Positions 25,476 through 34,920 are shown, counted from the first letter of the stretch. The stretch is DNA of 64,000 bases from Octadecabacter antarcticus 307 (GCF_000155675.2 NC_020911.1:610501-674500), one strand, 5' to 3'. Program-made: numbers and translations. The notes: generated by a model not told the origin, from the sequence alone.

Positions 25476-26915
25476 TTACTCTGCCGCAATGCGCCGCGAT
25501 TGGCTGGCGTTCAGCGGGAACACCTTGGCAGGGTTTAGCAGCCATGTTGGATCAAACACGTCCTTTACGGCCATTTGAATTTCGAGGTCTTGCGGCGCGA
25601 ATTGGTGGGTCATCAGGTCGCGCTTTTCGATGCCGACGCCGTGTTCGCCTGTCAGACAGCCCCCTGCATCAACGCAGAGTTTCAAGATTTCCGCGCCCAT
25701 CGCTTCGCAGAGTTCCAGATCACCCGGCTTGTTGGCGTCATAGCAAATCAGCGGGTGCATATTGCCGTCGCCTGCGTGAAACACGTTGCCGACGCGCAGC
25801 CCGTATTCTGCGCTCAACTCGCCGATCCGGCGCAGCACCATTGGCAGGGACGACACGGGGATTGTCCCGTCCAGACACATGTAGTCGCTGATTTGGCCAA
25901 TTGCGCCAAAGGCGGATTTGCGACCAAGCCAGATGCGTGCAGCTTCGTCGGCGTCTTTTGCTTCGCGCAGTTCAACGGGGTCGTGTTTGCGCGCAATGGC
26001 AAGGATCACGGCCAACTGTTCGTCGATTTCAGCGGGCGATCCTTCGACCTCAACGATCAACAAAGCCTCACAGTCGGGATAGCCCGCTTGCGCGTATTTC
26101 TCAGATGTTTCGATGCACAGGCGGTCCATGAATTCGATCGCGACTGGCAGCACGCCGGCCTTGATGATGTCGGCCACGCAGGCGCCTGCCACCTCGTTGT
26201 CGTTAAACGCCATAAGAACGGGCCGCGCGCCTTCGGGTTTGCGCAAGATGCGCAGCGTGGCTTCGGTGACGACGCCAAGTTGACCTTCGGATCCACAAAT
26301 CAAACCCAGCAGATCAAGACCCGGGGCATCCAGATGTGCGCCGCCGATTTCGGTGATCGTGCCATCCATCAGCACCATTTTGACGCCCAGCAGGTTGTTC
26401 GTGGTGACGCCATATTTCAGGCAATGTGCACCGCCGGAATTCATCGCGATATTGCCGGCAATCGCACAGGCCAGCTGACTGGATGGGTCGGGGGCGTAAA
26501 AGAAACCCTCCGCCTCGACAGCGCCTGTCACGGACAGGTTGGTGCGCCCTGACTGCACGCGGATGTAGCGATCATCGTAGTTGGTTTCCAACACCCCGTT
26601 CAGACGCGCCACACCAAGGATCACGCAATCAGCCGTCGGTAATGCGCCCCCTGCCAGCGACGTGCCCGACCCGCGCGGCACAACGGGCACGCCCATCTCA
26701 TGACAGACGCGCAAGGAGGCCGCGACTTCTTCGGTTGATGTGGGCAGGACCGCGCACAGGGGCGGGCATCTGTAGGCCGACAGGGCGTCACATTCGTATG
26801 CGCGGACCTCAGATTCGGCATGGATGACGGCGTTTTTGGGTAGAACGCTTTGCAAACGCGCAACAATCTCGGCTTTGCGCGATAAAATGGATAGGTCTGG
26901 TGATGGCATGTCCAT
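25476..26915 (-). CDS. glcD: Glycolate oxidase subunit GlcD (FAD-linked)
   Basis: A 479-residue flavoprotein. The PCMH-type FAD site shows GVPVVPRGSGTSLAGGALPT (P-loop-like) and SGGAHCLKYGVTTNNLLGV; the C-terminal half has the substrate/flavin motif RVGNVFHAGDGNMHPLICYD and GGCLTGEHGVGIEKRDLM with its conserved histidines. It oxidises glycolate to glyoxylate. The start is ATG 26915 (GAGG nine bases upstream), not the TTG at 26921. The palindrome TTGGT-N11-ACCAA lies 17-37 bases upstream of this start, placing it over the probable promoter. Confidence 0.96.
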   Translation of the reverse strand: MDMPSPDLSILSRKAEIVARLQSVLPKNAVIHAESEVRAYECDALSAYRCPPLCAVLPTSTEEVAASLRVCHEMGVPVVPRGSGTSLAGGALPTADCVILGVARLNGVLETNYDDRYIRVQSGRTNLSVTGAVEAEGFFYAPDPSSQLACAIAGNIAMNSGGAHCLKYGVTTNNLLGVKMVLMDGTITEIGGAHLDAPGLDLLGLICGSEGQLGVVTEATLRILRKPEGARPVLMAFNDNEVAGACVADIIKAGVLPVAIEFMDRLCIETSEKYAQAGYPDCEALLIVEVEGSPAEIDEQLAVILAIARKHDPVELREAKDADEAARIWLGRKSAFGAIGQISDYMCLDGTIPVSSLPMVLRRIGELSAEYGLRVGNVFHAGDGNMHPLICYDANKPGDLELCEAMGAEILKLCVDAGGCLTGEHGVGIEKRDLMTHQFAPQDLEIQMAVKDVFDPTWLLNPAKVFPLNASQSRRIAAE

Positions 26916-26930
26916 GGGCAATATCCTCTG

Positions 26931-26953
26931 ATTGGTAAGTATTTATAACCAAT
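26931..26953. promoter_or_regulatory. Palindromic operator upstream of glcD
   Basis: ATTGGT (26931-26936) and ACCAAT (26948-26953) are perfect arms separated by 11 bases. The same TTGGT-N11-ACCAA geometry occurs before the FadR-type regulator gene (8796-8816). It sits immediately before the glcD ribosome site, in a position to block transcription. Confidence 0.65.
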
Positions 26954-26997
26954 TTGACCCCGTGTCTATCGCCATCTTTGCGGCTAGGGTGCGGCGT

Positions 26998-27717
26998 ATG
27001 GACTTTATGACAGAATTTGGCAGCCTAGGCAGGCTTGATGGGGTGGCCGTCGCCGTGCTGGTTGCTGTCTGGCTGGGGCTGAGTTGGTGGATTGAACATC
27101 CGACAGCGAAGCGCCCGTCGGTGAGTGTGGTTATGTCAGAATACCGTCGTCAATGGATGCAGGTGATGATCAGCCGTGACCCACGCATTTTTGATGCGCA
27201 AGTCATGGCAAGCCTGCGCCAAGGCACATCGTTTTTCGCGTCGACATGTCTGTTGGCCACTGGTGGTGTATTGGCGCTGATCGGCAATGTGGACCCGTTG
27301 CGCGGCGTGGCCGAAGATATCGCGATGACCGCAAGCCCGGCGGTGATCTGGCAGATCAAGCTGGGGCTGGTTTTGGTGCTGCTGAGCAATGCGTTCCTGA
27401 AATTCGTCTGGGCAAACCGCGTGTTTGGTTATTGCAGCGTGATGATGGCGGCGGTCCCGAATGACCCCGATGACCCGATGGCGCAGCCCATGGCGGCAAA
27501 GGCGGGAGAGTTGAATGTCCGCGCGGCGATGAATTTCAATCGCGGTCTGCGGTCAATGTATTTCGCGCTTGGGGCTGTCGCGTGGCTGGCGGGGCCGGTG
27601 CCATTGATGGCGGCTGTCGCTGTGACGGCGTGGGTTGTCTGGAGCCGCGAATTCTGGTCCGTGCCAAGGGCGATCATCATGGACGAGAAGCCCGTTCAGC
27701 CTGACCCCAAACTGTGA
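26998..27717 (+). CDS. DUF599-family membrane protein
   Basis: A 239-residue polytopic protein with about four membrane helices and the DUF599 pattern (YRRQWMQVMISRDPRIFDAQ, SLRQGTSFFASTCLLATGG, IKLGLVLVLLSNAFLKFVWA). The conserved cytoplasmic arginine-rich segment is present. Function of the family is unknown. Start chosen at 26998; the ATG at 27007 is an alternative. It is divergent from glcD; the shared region contains the glcD operator, so the two could share control. Confidence 0.85.
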   Translation: MDFMTEFGSLGRLDGVAVAVLVAVWLGLSWWIEHPTAKRPSVSVVMSEYRRQWMQVMISRDPRIFDAQVMASLRQGTSFFASTCLLATGGVLALIGNVDPLRGVAEDIAMTASPAVIWQIKLGLVLVLLSNAFLKFVWANRVFGYCSVMMAAVPNDPDDPMAQPMAAKAGELNVRAAMNFNRGLRSMYFALGAVAWLAGPVPLMAAVAVTAWVVWSREFWSVPRAIIMDEKPVQPDPKL

Positions 27718-27746
27718 CGTGGCCGCACCGCTGGACAGGCCACCGG

Positions 27747-27902
27747 ATGCTCATAAAATATCTCATACCCCTGCTGTTCGCCGCATCACCCGTTAGCGCA
27801 GATGCCCCGGTCGCATCCCGATATCGCCGCCCTTTAGAGGGTTTTCCGTCCGGAAAAACCAACAACAACAGCAATAATGCGCATGGTGGCCGCCGTTTGT
27901 AA
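27747..27902 (+). CDS. Possible small secreted peptide
   Basis: A 51-residue frame with a convincing signal peptide (MLIKYLIPLLFAASPVSA, then DAPV) and a short polar tail with an Asn/Ser stretch. It starts 29 bases after the DUF599 stop and ends 33 bases before the convergent gene. No family was recognised and there is no clear ribosome site, so its status rests mainly on the signal peptide. Confidence 0.4.
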   Translation: MLIKYLIPLLFAASPVSADAPVASRYRRPLEGFPSGKTNNNSNNAHGGRRL

Positions 27903-27935
27903 AAACGATGAGAGCGTCTGATCGGGGACGTTGCC

Positions 27936-30008
27936 CTAACGCCGCCCCTCGCGCAGCCATGCGCCAATCACCAAGAACCCAGCAAGTAGCAATGCGGCCC
28001 AAGCGGGCAGCAGCGCTGTGACGGTGACATCAGCGGTGCGATACGCGTCGCGCGGGGTGATGCCTATCCATCCGCGACCGAACGCGGGGCGCCCGCTGCG
28101 CACGGCACGCAAAGACGGCAGGCCATCGGTCATTGTCACAATGCCCCCGTTGGTTGACGCCACGAGATCTGCCAGCAAATCCCCGTCTGCAATGGTCTGT
28201 TCAAATTCACGCGGCGCAGCAGGGCCGAGGGCAATAACGGTTTCGACGTCCCTGTCGGCCAGCCGGTAAAGCCCGACTTCGGGCGCTTCCCAGAGCAGTT
28301 CATAACGCCCTGGCGTCACTTCGTCCAAGGTCAAAATCGTTTCCACCCCGTCGGGATGGATGATTGTCACATCGCCGGTTTCTTCATCCAGCGTGCGCCG
28401 GATGATGCGCATGGTCAGCCCATTCGGTTCAACCCACAGGGTTTCTTCCTCAAGCTCGGGTTCTTTCATCATCCAGTGTGCGAGACGACGCAGCAGTTCC
28501 AATTGTGGTCCGCCGCCTTCAAAACCGCGATCCCACAGCCATGTCTGATCCGACGCCATCAGTGCGACGCGCCCTTCGCCGACGCGTTCCAGCATCAGCA
28601 GCGGTTGCTCGTTTATGCCGGACATAACCACGGTGGCATTTTCGGTTGGTTCGACTTCAATCTGGCGGAACCAACGGCCCCAACCGGGGGTGCCATCGTC
28701 GGTCTGGTTCGGTGAAAATGCCTCAAGCCCTGTCGTCACTGGGTGGCGCTGGCCAATGTCGGTGATTATCGGTGTGAAGCCTTCTTCATAGACCCGCGCA
28801 GTTGGGCGACCGGGCAAGACCGACCCCAGCGGTGATCGGTAGATGCTGTCGGCTGACGCGTAATCAGGGCCAGCGGAAATCAAAACTGCACCGCCGTTTC
28901 GTACATAGTTGCCAATATTTTCAAGGTAGGCCGACGGCAAAATCCCGCGCCGTTTGTAGCGATCAAAGATGATTAGATCGAATTCGTCGACCTTTTCGAG
29001 GAATAGTTCGCGGGTCGGGAACGCGATGAGGGACAGTTCGTTTACGGGCACGCCGTCCTGTTTTTCCGGTGGGCGCAGAATGGTGAAATGCACCAAATCT
29101 ACGGAACTGTCGGATTTCAGTAGATTGCGCCATGTGCGTTCGCCTGCATGGGGTTCGCCGGACACCAACAGCACCCGCAAACGGTCGCGCACGCCGTTGA
29201 TTTGCACGACGGCTTCGTTGTTACGATCTGTCAGTTCGCCGTCCATGGCAGGGGTGGAAAATTGCATCACGTTCATGCCGCCATGGGGCAGTTCGATGGG
29301 CAATTCGACGTCGTTATTCACGGGGATTTGGAACGCCAGTGGTGGGCCGCCGTCGATTGCGATTGTCAGATCTACAAAGCCCGCGTCTGGTGCAGCGCCC
29401 TGATCCTCAACCCGCAGCGTCAGCGTGACGGGTTCGCCCAGAATGGCAAATGCAGGCGCGTTGCGGATCACAAGGCGGCGATCCCAATCGTCGGCCCGGC
29501 CTGTCAGCAGCACATGCAGTGGGGCGGGCAATGTTGTCGGCGCAGCGGGCAGGTCGTGGACGCGCCCGTCGGTGATCAGAACCATGCCCGCGACGCGCGC
29601 TTGCGGTTTTTCAGACAGCGCCTCGGACAGCGCCGTCATCAGTTCGGTGCCGGCATCATCAATGCCGTCACCCAAGGTCAGGACACGCAGTTCGGTGTTT
29701 GGACGCCGCGCAACCTCGGCTTGCAGATTGGCCAGCGCTTGGGCGGATTGATCTGGACGATCCGAAAGCCGCTGGCTGGCGCTTTCATCAACAACAGCGA
29801 GCACGATGTCAGACAACTGCGCACGGTCTTCTTGTTGCAAGGACGGGTTGGCGATCGCGCCGAGGATGACAATAGCCGCGAGGGTCCGCAATGCCCAACC
29901 CAGCAGCCGTCGCCAAACTGCAAAGATCAATCCGATGGCGGCCATTGCGACCAGCACATACAACGCCACTAGCGGCACCAGCGGATCAAGAATGACGGTC
30001 CCGATCAT
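27936..30008 (-). CDS. Large membrane protein, GATase-1-like/VWA-like domain, last gene of MoxR operon
   Basis: A 690-residue protein with two N-terminal membrane helices (PLVALYVLVAMAAIGLIFAV and WALRTLAAIVILGAIANP) and one C-terminal helix. The middle includes a VWA-like segment (DIVLAVVDESASQRLSDRPD; the metal site is degenerate, with DESAS in place of the canonical DxSxS) and a glutamine-amidotransferase-like fold (VLLVSGEPHAGERTW, NGGAVLISAGPDYA) without visible catalytic Cys. Such proteins follow BatA/DUF4159 proteins in MoxR operons in this order. Function unknown, possibly an envelope-associated complex with the MoxR ATPase. Confidence 0.82.
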   Translation of the reverse strand: MIGTVILDPLVPLVALYVLVAMAAIGLIFAVWRRLLGWALRTLAAIVILGAIANPSLQQEDRAQLSDIVLAVVDESASQRLSDRPDQSAQALANLQAEVARRPNTELRVLTLGDGIDDAGTELMTALSEALSEKPQARVAGMVLITDGRVHDLPAAPTTLPAPLHVLLTGRADDWDRRLVIRNAPAFAILGEPVTLTLRVEDQGAAPDAGFVDLTIAIDGGPPLAFQIPVNNDVELPIELPHGGMNVMQFSTPAMDGELTDRNNEAVVQINGVRDRLRVLLVSGEPHAGERTWRNLLKSDSSVDLVHFTILRPPEKQDGVPVNELSLIAFPTRELFLEKVDEFDLIIFDRYKRRGILPSAYLENIGNYVRNGGAVLISAGPDYASADSIYRSPLGSVLPGRPTARVYEEGFTPIITDIGQRHPVTTGLEAFSPNQTDDGTPGWGRWFRQIEVEPTENATVVMSGINEQPLLMLERVGEGRVALMASDQTWLWDRGFEGGGPQLELLRRLAHWMMKEPELEEETLWVEPNGLTMRIIRRTLDEETGDVTIIHPDGVETILTLDEVTPGRYELLWEAPEVGLYRLADRDVETVIALGPAAPREFEQTIADGDLLADLVASTNGGIVTMTDGLPSLRAVRSGRPAFGRGWIGITPRDAYRTADVTVTALLPAWAALLLAGFLVIGAWLREGRR

Positions 30009-30021
30009 GGGGCATCCCCCA

Positions 30022-30060
30022 GCTTCTTTGGTTCTAAAATACCATCCCCGAAGGGGCTGG
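30022..30060 (-). repeat. Dispersed repeat copy B between two MoxR-operon genes
   Basis: On the minus strand a CCCC-TTC-GGGG hairpin (30056-30046) precedes a 23-base tail (30044-30022) identical to the tail of copy A at 16718-16740. It occupies the 76-base gap between the DUF4159 gene and the last operon gene and is transcribed within the operon. Confidence 0.65.
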
Positions 30061-30084
30061 TTTCACCACAGCGTTCGCACAAAA

Positions 30085-32853
30085 TCATTGGCCCAACCGA
30101 TCCAGCAGTGCAGGCACATGGACCTGATCTGACTTATAATTGCCGGTCAGCACATGCATGATCAGGTTGACACCAAAGCGCAGTGCGATTTCGCGTTGAC
30201 GTTCACCAGCCATGCCGCGCCCGATGGGGACCAGCGGGTTGCCTTGGCGGTCGGTGGCCCAGGCAGCGGCCCAATCGTTGCCGCCAACGACCACCGGTGT
30301 CACACCATCGTTCAGGTCACGAAATGGCATTCCATCAGAAATTTCAGCGCCAGCAGGGGCGGCTTCGACCCAGACGTCACGGCTGGGATGGCGGCCGGGA
30401 AAGTCCTGCAATAGATAAAACGTGCGCGTCAGAACATGGTCTTGCGGGATCGGCTCGAGGGCTGGAATATCGAGACCGCGTGCGATCGCCTGTAACTTAC
30501 GCCCCTCGGGGGACGACGAGCCAAAGCGCGCCAAGTCCGCATCGCGGGTGTCAAACAGGATCATCCCACCAGAGCGCAAATAGCGGTTCAGTTTGGCATA
30601 GGCCTCGCGTGTGGGCAGCTGCTGGTCGGCGGTGATGGGCCAGTAGATGAACGGGAAGAACGCCAATTCGTCGGTTTCAAGATCAATGCCAACGGGAAAC
30701 GACGGTTCGATCGACGTGCGCTGGAACAGCGTGTTGGACAAGCCGTAAAGCCCCGCGTCCGACATGTCATCAACGCGAGGGATTCCCGTTAAAACATAGG
30801 CCAGCACCACGTCGGCTGTTGCGGCGATGGCGAAACTGTCGTCTTGCGCCGGATTTTGGGCGTCGGCCTGTGGCGCGATCATGAGTGCGATCAGAACGGT
30901 TGCCACGGCAGCGGCGCGTGGCCCACGCAGGCGACCCGATAACGCCAATGATGCAATGATATCAATGGTCAGCAGGACCAGCGCCGCCGCCAGAAGCCAG
31001 CCTTTTAGAAGCGTTTCACGCACCACATCAAGTGCTTCGACCGCAATGCGTGCGGGCCATGTTGTGGTTGTCAGCGTGTCATCGTGGCCAATGACGTTGA
31101 GCGCGATGCGGCGGTCTTCGCCCGCGTAAAGTCCGGGTGGCATAAGTGCTGAGGGTGTGGCCGTCGCAAGGGCTTCGCCGTCGACACCAGGTAAAGTGTC
31201 GGCGCGGGCTAGGTCGCCAAACGCATCCAAAACGTCTTCGGGCATCCAAGAGGTTCCTATCAAGTCTTCGGCGGTGGGGGCGGATGGGCGGGTCGACACC
31301 GCGAGGCGTTCCAGCATTTGTACGAACAGGCCTGACAGCGGCAGGGTCGACCATTCGGCATTTGCCGTCACATGAAACAGCACGATTGATCCGGTTCCGG
31401 CAGTTTTGCGGGTGACCAGCGGCGTGCCGTCGGCCAATTGCGCGATGACGCGCTGCGCCAATGTCGGGTCGGGTTGCGCCATGACCTGCGCTGTGATTGC
31501 GACATCGTCGGGGATGCTCAGACCAAAGAACGGGCTGCTGATCGGGAATGGCGCGAGCACTTTAGGCTCCCCCCACGACATGGCACCGCCGATGGAACGG
31601 CCCCCAATGCGTAGGCGAACCGGCATCAACGGGTCTTCGTCAATCCGGCTGATATCGCTTGCGGCAAGGCGCGGGCCCGCAAACCGAACGAGGAGGCCAC
31701 CGTTTTCGACCCACTCAAGCATTGTGTCCGCCTCAATCGCCGTGAGTGTGGCAACATCGGCGAGGATAATGACGTCAGGATTGGCGAGAAGCACGTCTTG
31801 CAGGGTGCCATCAATCAGGTCCGCCGTCGGGATCAGGGCCTGTTCAAGGTAGTGTAGGGGTGACAAAAGGTCTATGCTTTCCCGGTAGTTGGCACCCGCG
31901 AGAAGTGCCACTTCGCGACGTTTCAAGGCATCGTCGGTGAGGGTTACAGCCCCCGCGGAGCGCAGGCCCAGAATTTCGAAACGTGTGACGCGGTTGCGCA
32001 GTTCTGGTGGCAGATCAAAGGTCGCGGTCGCTTGCGTGATGGTTGCATCAAACGTCGCGATTGCGCTGGAAAGGTGGCGTTCGACACCCGCAGGATCAAG
32101 GCCGATGGCGGTGATTGTTGCTTCCGTTTCGATCCCCGATGCGGCGCGTAGGGCGGTCACGGTGACGTCGCTGTCCTCAAACTGTGCCGCGCGCAGACCC
32201 AAGACAGGGCGCGGCGATTCAAAGGCGGTGACGGTGCCACGCTGTTCAAGTGCGGCCAAAAGCGTATCGCGGCTGTCGCGGTCAAGACCGTCCGATATCC
32301 AGAAGGTGTCGAATTGTCCGATCAGGCTGTCGGCCCAGTCGTTCAGCGCGTCTGCGTCCGGGGCATATGGGCGGGGTTGCAGTGCGGGGAGGCGTTGTTG
32401 AACCGCCTGCGCATCTTGAAAGACCGGTGATCCTGGTGGCAGATCGGTAAGTGTCACCAGCGCTGCGGTGCGCCCATCGCGGGCGGCTTCGGCCAATGCT
32501 GCATCAATGCGATCGACGCGGCGCTGCCAATCCCGCGCATCGGCCCATGTGCCGTCAACAAGGATCAACAGCGGCCCGTTGCCCGAGGTTTCTTCGTTCG
32601 GGTTGAGGACGGGGCCCGCAAACGCAGTGATGATTGCGGCAACGGCAAGCAGACGCAATAGCAGAAGCCACCACGGTGTGCGGTCGGTTTGGCTGGTGTC
32701 GTCACTCAGGCCAAGCAGCAGGGCAACACCGGGAAAGCGGCGCCGGATCGGTGCGGGCGGGACAGCGCGCAGCAGCAGCCACAAGATCGGCAGGATCAGC
32801 AGGCCGAGCAGCAGCCACGGTGTTGCGAACGCGATTGGGCCGAGATTTAACAT
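30085..32853 (-). CDS. BatA/DUF4159 membrane protein
   Basis: A 922-residue protein. The N-terminal 90 residues have the BatA/aerotolerance-type hydrophobic pair (AFATPWLLLGLLILPILWLL, WWLLLLRLLAVAAIITAFAG), then a VWA-like region (GPLLILVDGTWADARDWQRR), a membrane helix near 655-680, and a C-terminal DUF4159 domain (about 715-922) with LDIPALEPIPQDHVLTRTFY-type sequence and the GGMILFDTRDADLARFG motif. It is the third gene of a MoxR–DUF58–DUF4159 operon, a layout widespread in proteobacteria whose role (envelope or metal-protein maturation) is unproven. Confidence 0.88.
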   Translation of the reverse strand: MLNLGPIAFATPWLLLGLLILPILWLLLRAVPPAPIRRRFPGVALLLGLSDDTSQTDRTPWWLLLLRLLAVAAIITAFAGPVLNPNEETSGNGPLLILVDGTWADARDWQRRVDRIDAALAEAARDGRTAALVTLTDLPPGSPVFQDAQAVQQRLPALQPRPYAPDADALNDWADSLIGQFDTFWISDGLDRDSRDTLLAALEQRGTVTAFESPRPVLGLRAAQFEDSDVTVTALRAASGIETEATITAIGLDPAGVERHLSSAIATFDATITQATATFDLPPELRNRVTRFEILGLRSAGAVTLTDDALKRREVALLAGANYRESIDLLSPLHYLEQALIPTADLIDGTLQDVLLANPDVIILADVATLTAIEADTMLEWVENGGLLVRFAGPRLAASDISRIDEDPLMPVRLRIGGRSIGGAMSWGEPKVLAPFPISSPFFGLSIPDDVAITAQVMAQPDPTLAQRVIAQLADGTPLVTRKTAGTGSIVLFHVTANAEWSTLPLSGLFVQMLERLAVSTRPSAPTAEDLIGTSWMPEDVLDAFGDLARADTLPGVDGEALATATPSALMPPGLYAGEDRRIALNVIGHDDTLTTTTWPARIAVEALDVVRETLLKGWLLAAALVLLTIDIIASLALSGRLRGPRAAAVATVLIALMIAPQADAQNPAQDDSFAIAATADVVLAYVLTGIPRVDDMSDAGLYGLSNTLFQRTSIEPSFPVGIDLETDELAFFPFIYWPITADQQLPTREAYAKLNRYLRSGGMILFDTRDADLARFGSSSPEGRKLQAIARGLDIPALEPIPQDHVLTRTFYLLQDFPGRHPSRDVWVEAAPAGAEISDGMPFRDLNDGVTPVVVGGNDWAAAWATDRQGNPLVPIGRGMAGERQREIALRFGVNLIMHVLTGNYKSDQVHVPALLDRLGQ

Positions 32854-32901
32854 TGCTGATGCTTTTTGTTATATCGAATTTGCGGTGCAAATCCGACCAG
32901 G

Positions 32902-32948
32902 GTGGGGGCCAGCCCCCACGCCCCCGGGATATTTATGAGACAAAGACA
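32902..32948 (+). repeat. Dispersed repeat copy C, hairpin plus GGGATATTTATGAGACAAAG tail
   Basis: GTGGGGGC and GCCCCCAC arms around CA (32902-32919) are followed by CCCCC and a 24-base tail (32925-32948) identical to copy D at 25419-25442. It lies in the 97-base gap between the DUF58 and DUF4159 genes, but in the opposite orientation to them. Confidence 0.7.
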
Positions 32949-32950
32949 CA

Positions 32951-33826
32951 TCATGCGCGGCGTTCTAACGCGGTGTAGATCCAGAGCAAGGCGGACGCTG
33001 CGGGCGTGCCGGTGTGGTGGGTGTGAAATTGCCAGTCAGTTGCGCTCGCAAGGGTCGCGAGGCGGTCTTTGCGTTGTGCGAGACGATCAAGATAGCGGCT
33101 GCGCAGATCGCGGGCTTTGAGGGTTTCATGGCGCAATGTGCCGGACATGGATTCAAAGATGGTGCGTCCGTCAAAGGGAAATGCTTCCTCAGACGGGTCA
33201 AGTATTTGGACAAGCGCGCCGCGCACGTCGCGGTCAGCGGCTTTGGCCATCGCGGTTTCAACGCCCGTGAGGTCACCCATGAAATCCGACACGAACAGTG
33301 CGCGCGAATGGGACAACATGCCGGTCGCATCAGGGGTGCCGAAGTCGTCAGTGTTATCTTGTGACAACAGGGCGGCCATCTGCGCAACTTGGACTTCGCC
33401 GCGCCGTGGTGGCAGCTGGTTTCCGGTAAGGCCGACCCGTTCACCGCCCCGCAAAAGTAAAATGGCGGTGGCCAGTGCCAATGTGCGGGCGCGCGTCCGC
33501 TTCGTGGTGCCGTCTTTAAGGGATGTGAACGACATGGACGCGGATTGGTCGACCCATAGCAGGATCGACTGCGCGATCTGCCATTCTTTATCTTGGATGA
33601 ACTGTGCATCTGAGCGCGCGGAGCGACGCCAATCAATGCTGCGCATTTCGTCGTGGTTTTGCGCAGGTCGATATTGCCAGAAGGTATCGCCAACGCCGGC
33701 ACGCCGCCGTCCGTGATCGCCGACCATGACGGTTGAGGCGAGGTGTTCAGCCTCGGCCAGCAGGGGCGGGAAGGGTCCTGCGAGGGCTTCGGACGCTGAC
33801 CTTAAAGAGAGGGGCGCGTCCGTCAT
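32951..33826 (-). CDS. DUF58-family protein
   Basis: A 291-residue DUF58 protein. The diagnostic core RSIDWRRSARSDAQFIQDKE and ILLWVDQSASMSF (DQSAS is the VWA metal-site motif) is present at about 60-110. No signal peptide or membrane helix. It is the second gene of the MoxR operon, overlapping the moxR stop by four bases. DUF58 proteins work with MoxR ATPases, probably as adaptors or substrate-handling partners; the substrate is unknown. Confidence 0.92.
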   Translation of the reverse strand: MTDAPLSLRSASEALAGPFPPLLAEAEHLASTVMVGDHGRRRAGVGDTFWQYRPAQNHDEMRSIDWRRSARSDAQFIQDKEWQIAQSILLWVDQSASMSFTSLKDGTTKRTRARTLALATAILLLRGGERVGLTGNQLPPRRGEVQVAQMAALLSQDNTDDFGTPDATGMLSHSRALFVSDFMGDLTGVETAMAKAADRDVRGALVQILDPSEEAFPFDGRTIFESMSGTLRHETLKARDLRSRYLDRLAQRKDRLATLASATDWQFHTHHTGTPAASALLWIYTALERRA

Positions 33827-34854
33827 GCGGCGGCGGAAACGCTGGTGATTTGGGTTGCGACCTGATCGATGAGCGAGGCGAGGCTGGTCCCGCGTGCGCG
33901 GGCGGCGAACGACAGCGCCATGCGGTGCGTCAGAACAGGGGCGGCCATGGCGCGTACATCTTCGGCGGAGGGAACAAGGCGGCCATCCAGCAAAGCGGAG
34001 GCGCGGACGGTGAGCATCAGCGCCTGTGCTGCACGCGGGCCGGGGCCCCAGCTGACGGTGTTTTGGACAAGGTCGGACGCTGTGGTGTCATCAGGGCGAC
34101 AGGCGCGGACCAGATCGAGGATCATTTCAACAATGGCATCCCCGACTGGCATGCGGCGCAGCAGGACCTGTGCGGCAAGCAGTTCATCGGCGGTGAAAAC
34201 GGCTGTGGCGTCTTCTTCGGTGGCGCCAGTGGTTGCGATGAGAATGTCGCGTTCGGTGCCACGGTCCGGATAAGGGACGTCGATTTGCACTAGAAAGCGG
34301 TCAAGCTGGGCTTCTGGCAGGGGATAAGTGCCTTCTTGTTCAATGGGGTTTTGTGTCGCCAGAACGTGGAACGGCACACCAAGTTTGCGATGTTCGCCCG
34401 CGATTGTGACCTCTTTTTCCTGCATGGCCTGCAAAAGTGCCGATTGCGTACGCGGCGAGGCGCGGTTGATTTCATCTGCCATCAAAAGCTGACAGAAAAC
34501 CGGGCCTTCGATAAAGCGGAAATCGCGGCTGCCGTCAGTCGCAGTTTCCAGAACTTCGGAGCCAAGAATATCGGCGGGCATCAGATCGGGGGTGAACTGG
34601 ATGCGGTTGCCATGCAGCCCCATGACAGTAGACAGCGTATCTACCAGCCGAGTTTTGCCCAGACCCGGCAGACCGATCAGCAAGGCATGCCCACCGCACA
34701 GCAAGGATGCCAACGTCAGATCGACCACTGTGTCCTGACCGATAAACCGTTTTGCAATGGACGCTCGGGCCTGCGCCAGTTTACCGCTGAGGGTTTCGAT
34801 CTGGGTCACAAGCACTGCGTCGTCCTGAACTGTTGGCGGAACTTCGGGGGGCAT
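33823..34854 (-). CDS. moxR: MoxR-family AAA+ ATPase
   Basis: A 343-residue AAA+ ATPase of the MoxR proper clade. Walker A GLPGLGKT, Walker B LLMADEINRA, sensor ATQNPIEQEGTYPLPEAQLD and the arginine-finger region DRFLVQIDVPYP are intact. MoxR proteins act with VWA partners in activation or metal insertion of enzymes. The ATG at 34854 is used since AAAGAGA precedes it; the ATG at 34878 is possible. First gene of the operon with DUF58, DUF4159 and a large membrane protein. Divergent from a DUF1285 gene 66 bases away. Confidence 0.93.
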   Translation of the reverse strand: MPPEVPPTVQDDAVLVTQIETLSGKLAQARASIAKRFIGQDTVVDLTLASLLCGGHALLIGLPGLGKTRLVDTLSTVMGLHGNRIQFTPDLMPADILGSEVLETATDGSRDFRFIEGPVFCQLLMADEINRASPRTQSALLQAMQEKEVTIAGEHRKLGVPFHVLATQNPIEQEGTYPLPEAQLDRFLVQIDVPYPDRGTERDILIATTGATEEDATAVFTADELLAAQVLLRRMPVGDAIVEMILDLVRACRPDDTTASDLVQNTVSWGPGPRAAQALMLTVRASALLDGRLVPSAEDVRAMAAPVLTHRMALSFAARARGTSLASLIDQVATQITSVSAAA

Positions 34855-34920
34855 GGAAATCTCTTTCTTAAGGGGCATATAGTCTTAGAATGAGTTGAAC
34901 AGATATCGCAGGTAAGCCCA

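Noticed and set aside
25575..26552. Plus-strand frame of 325 codons inside glcD
   Set aside because: Complete antisense overlap with glcD, low-complexity residue mix, no ribosome site.
26932..26997. Upstream extension of the DUF599 protein starting at a TTG in the glcD operator
   Set aside because: Family similarity begins at MDFMTEF (26998) and the extension would overlap the operator.
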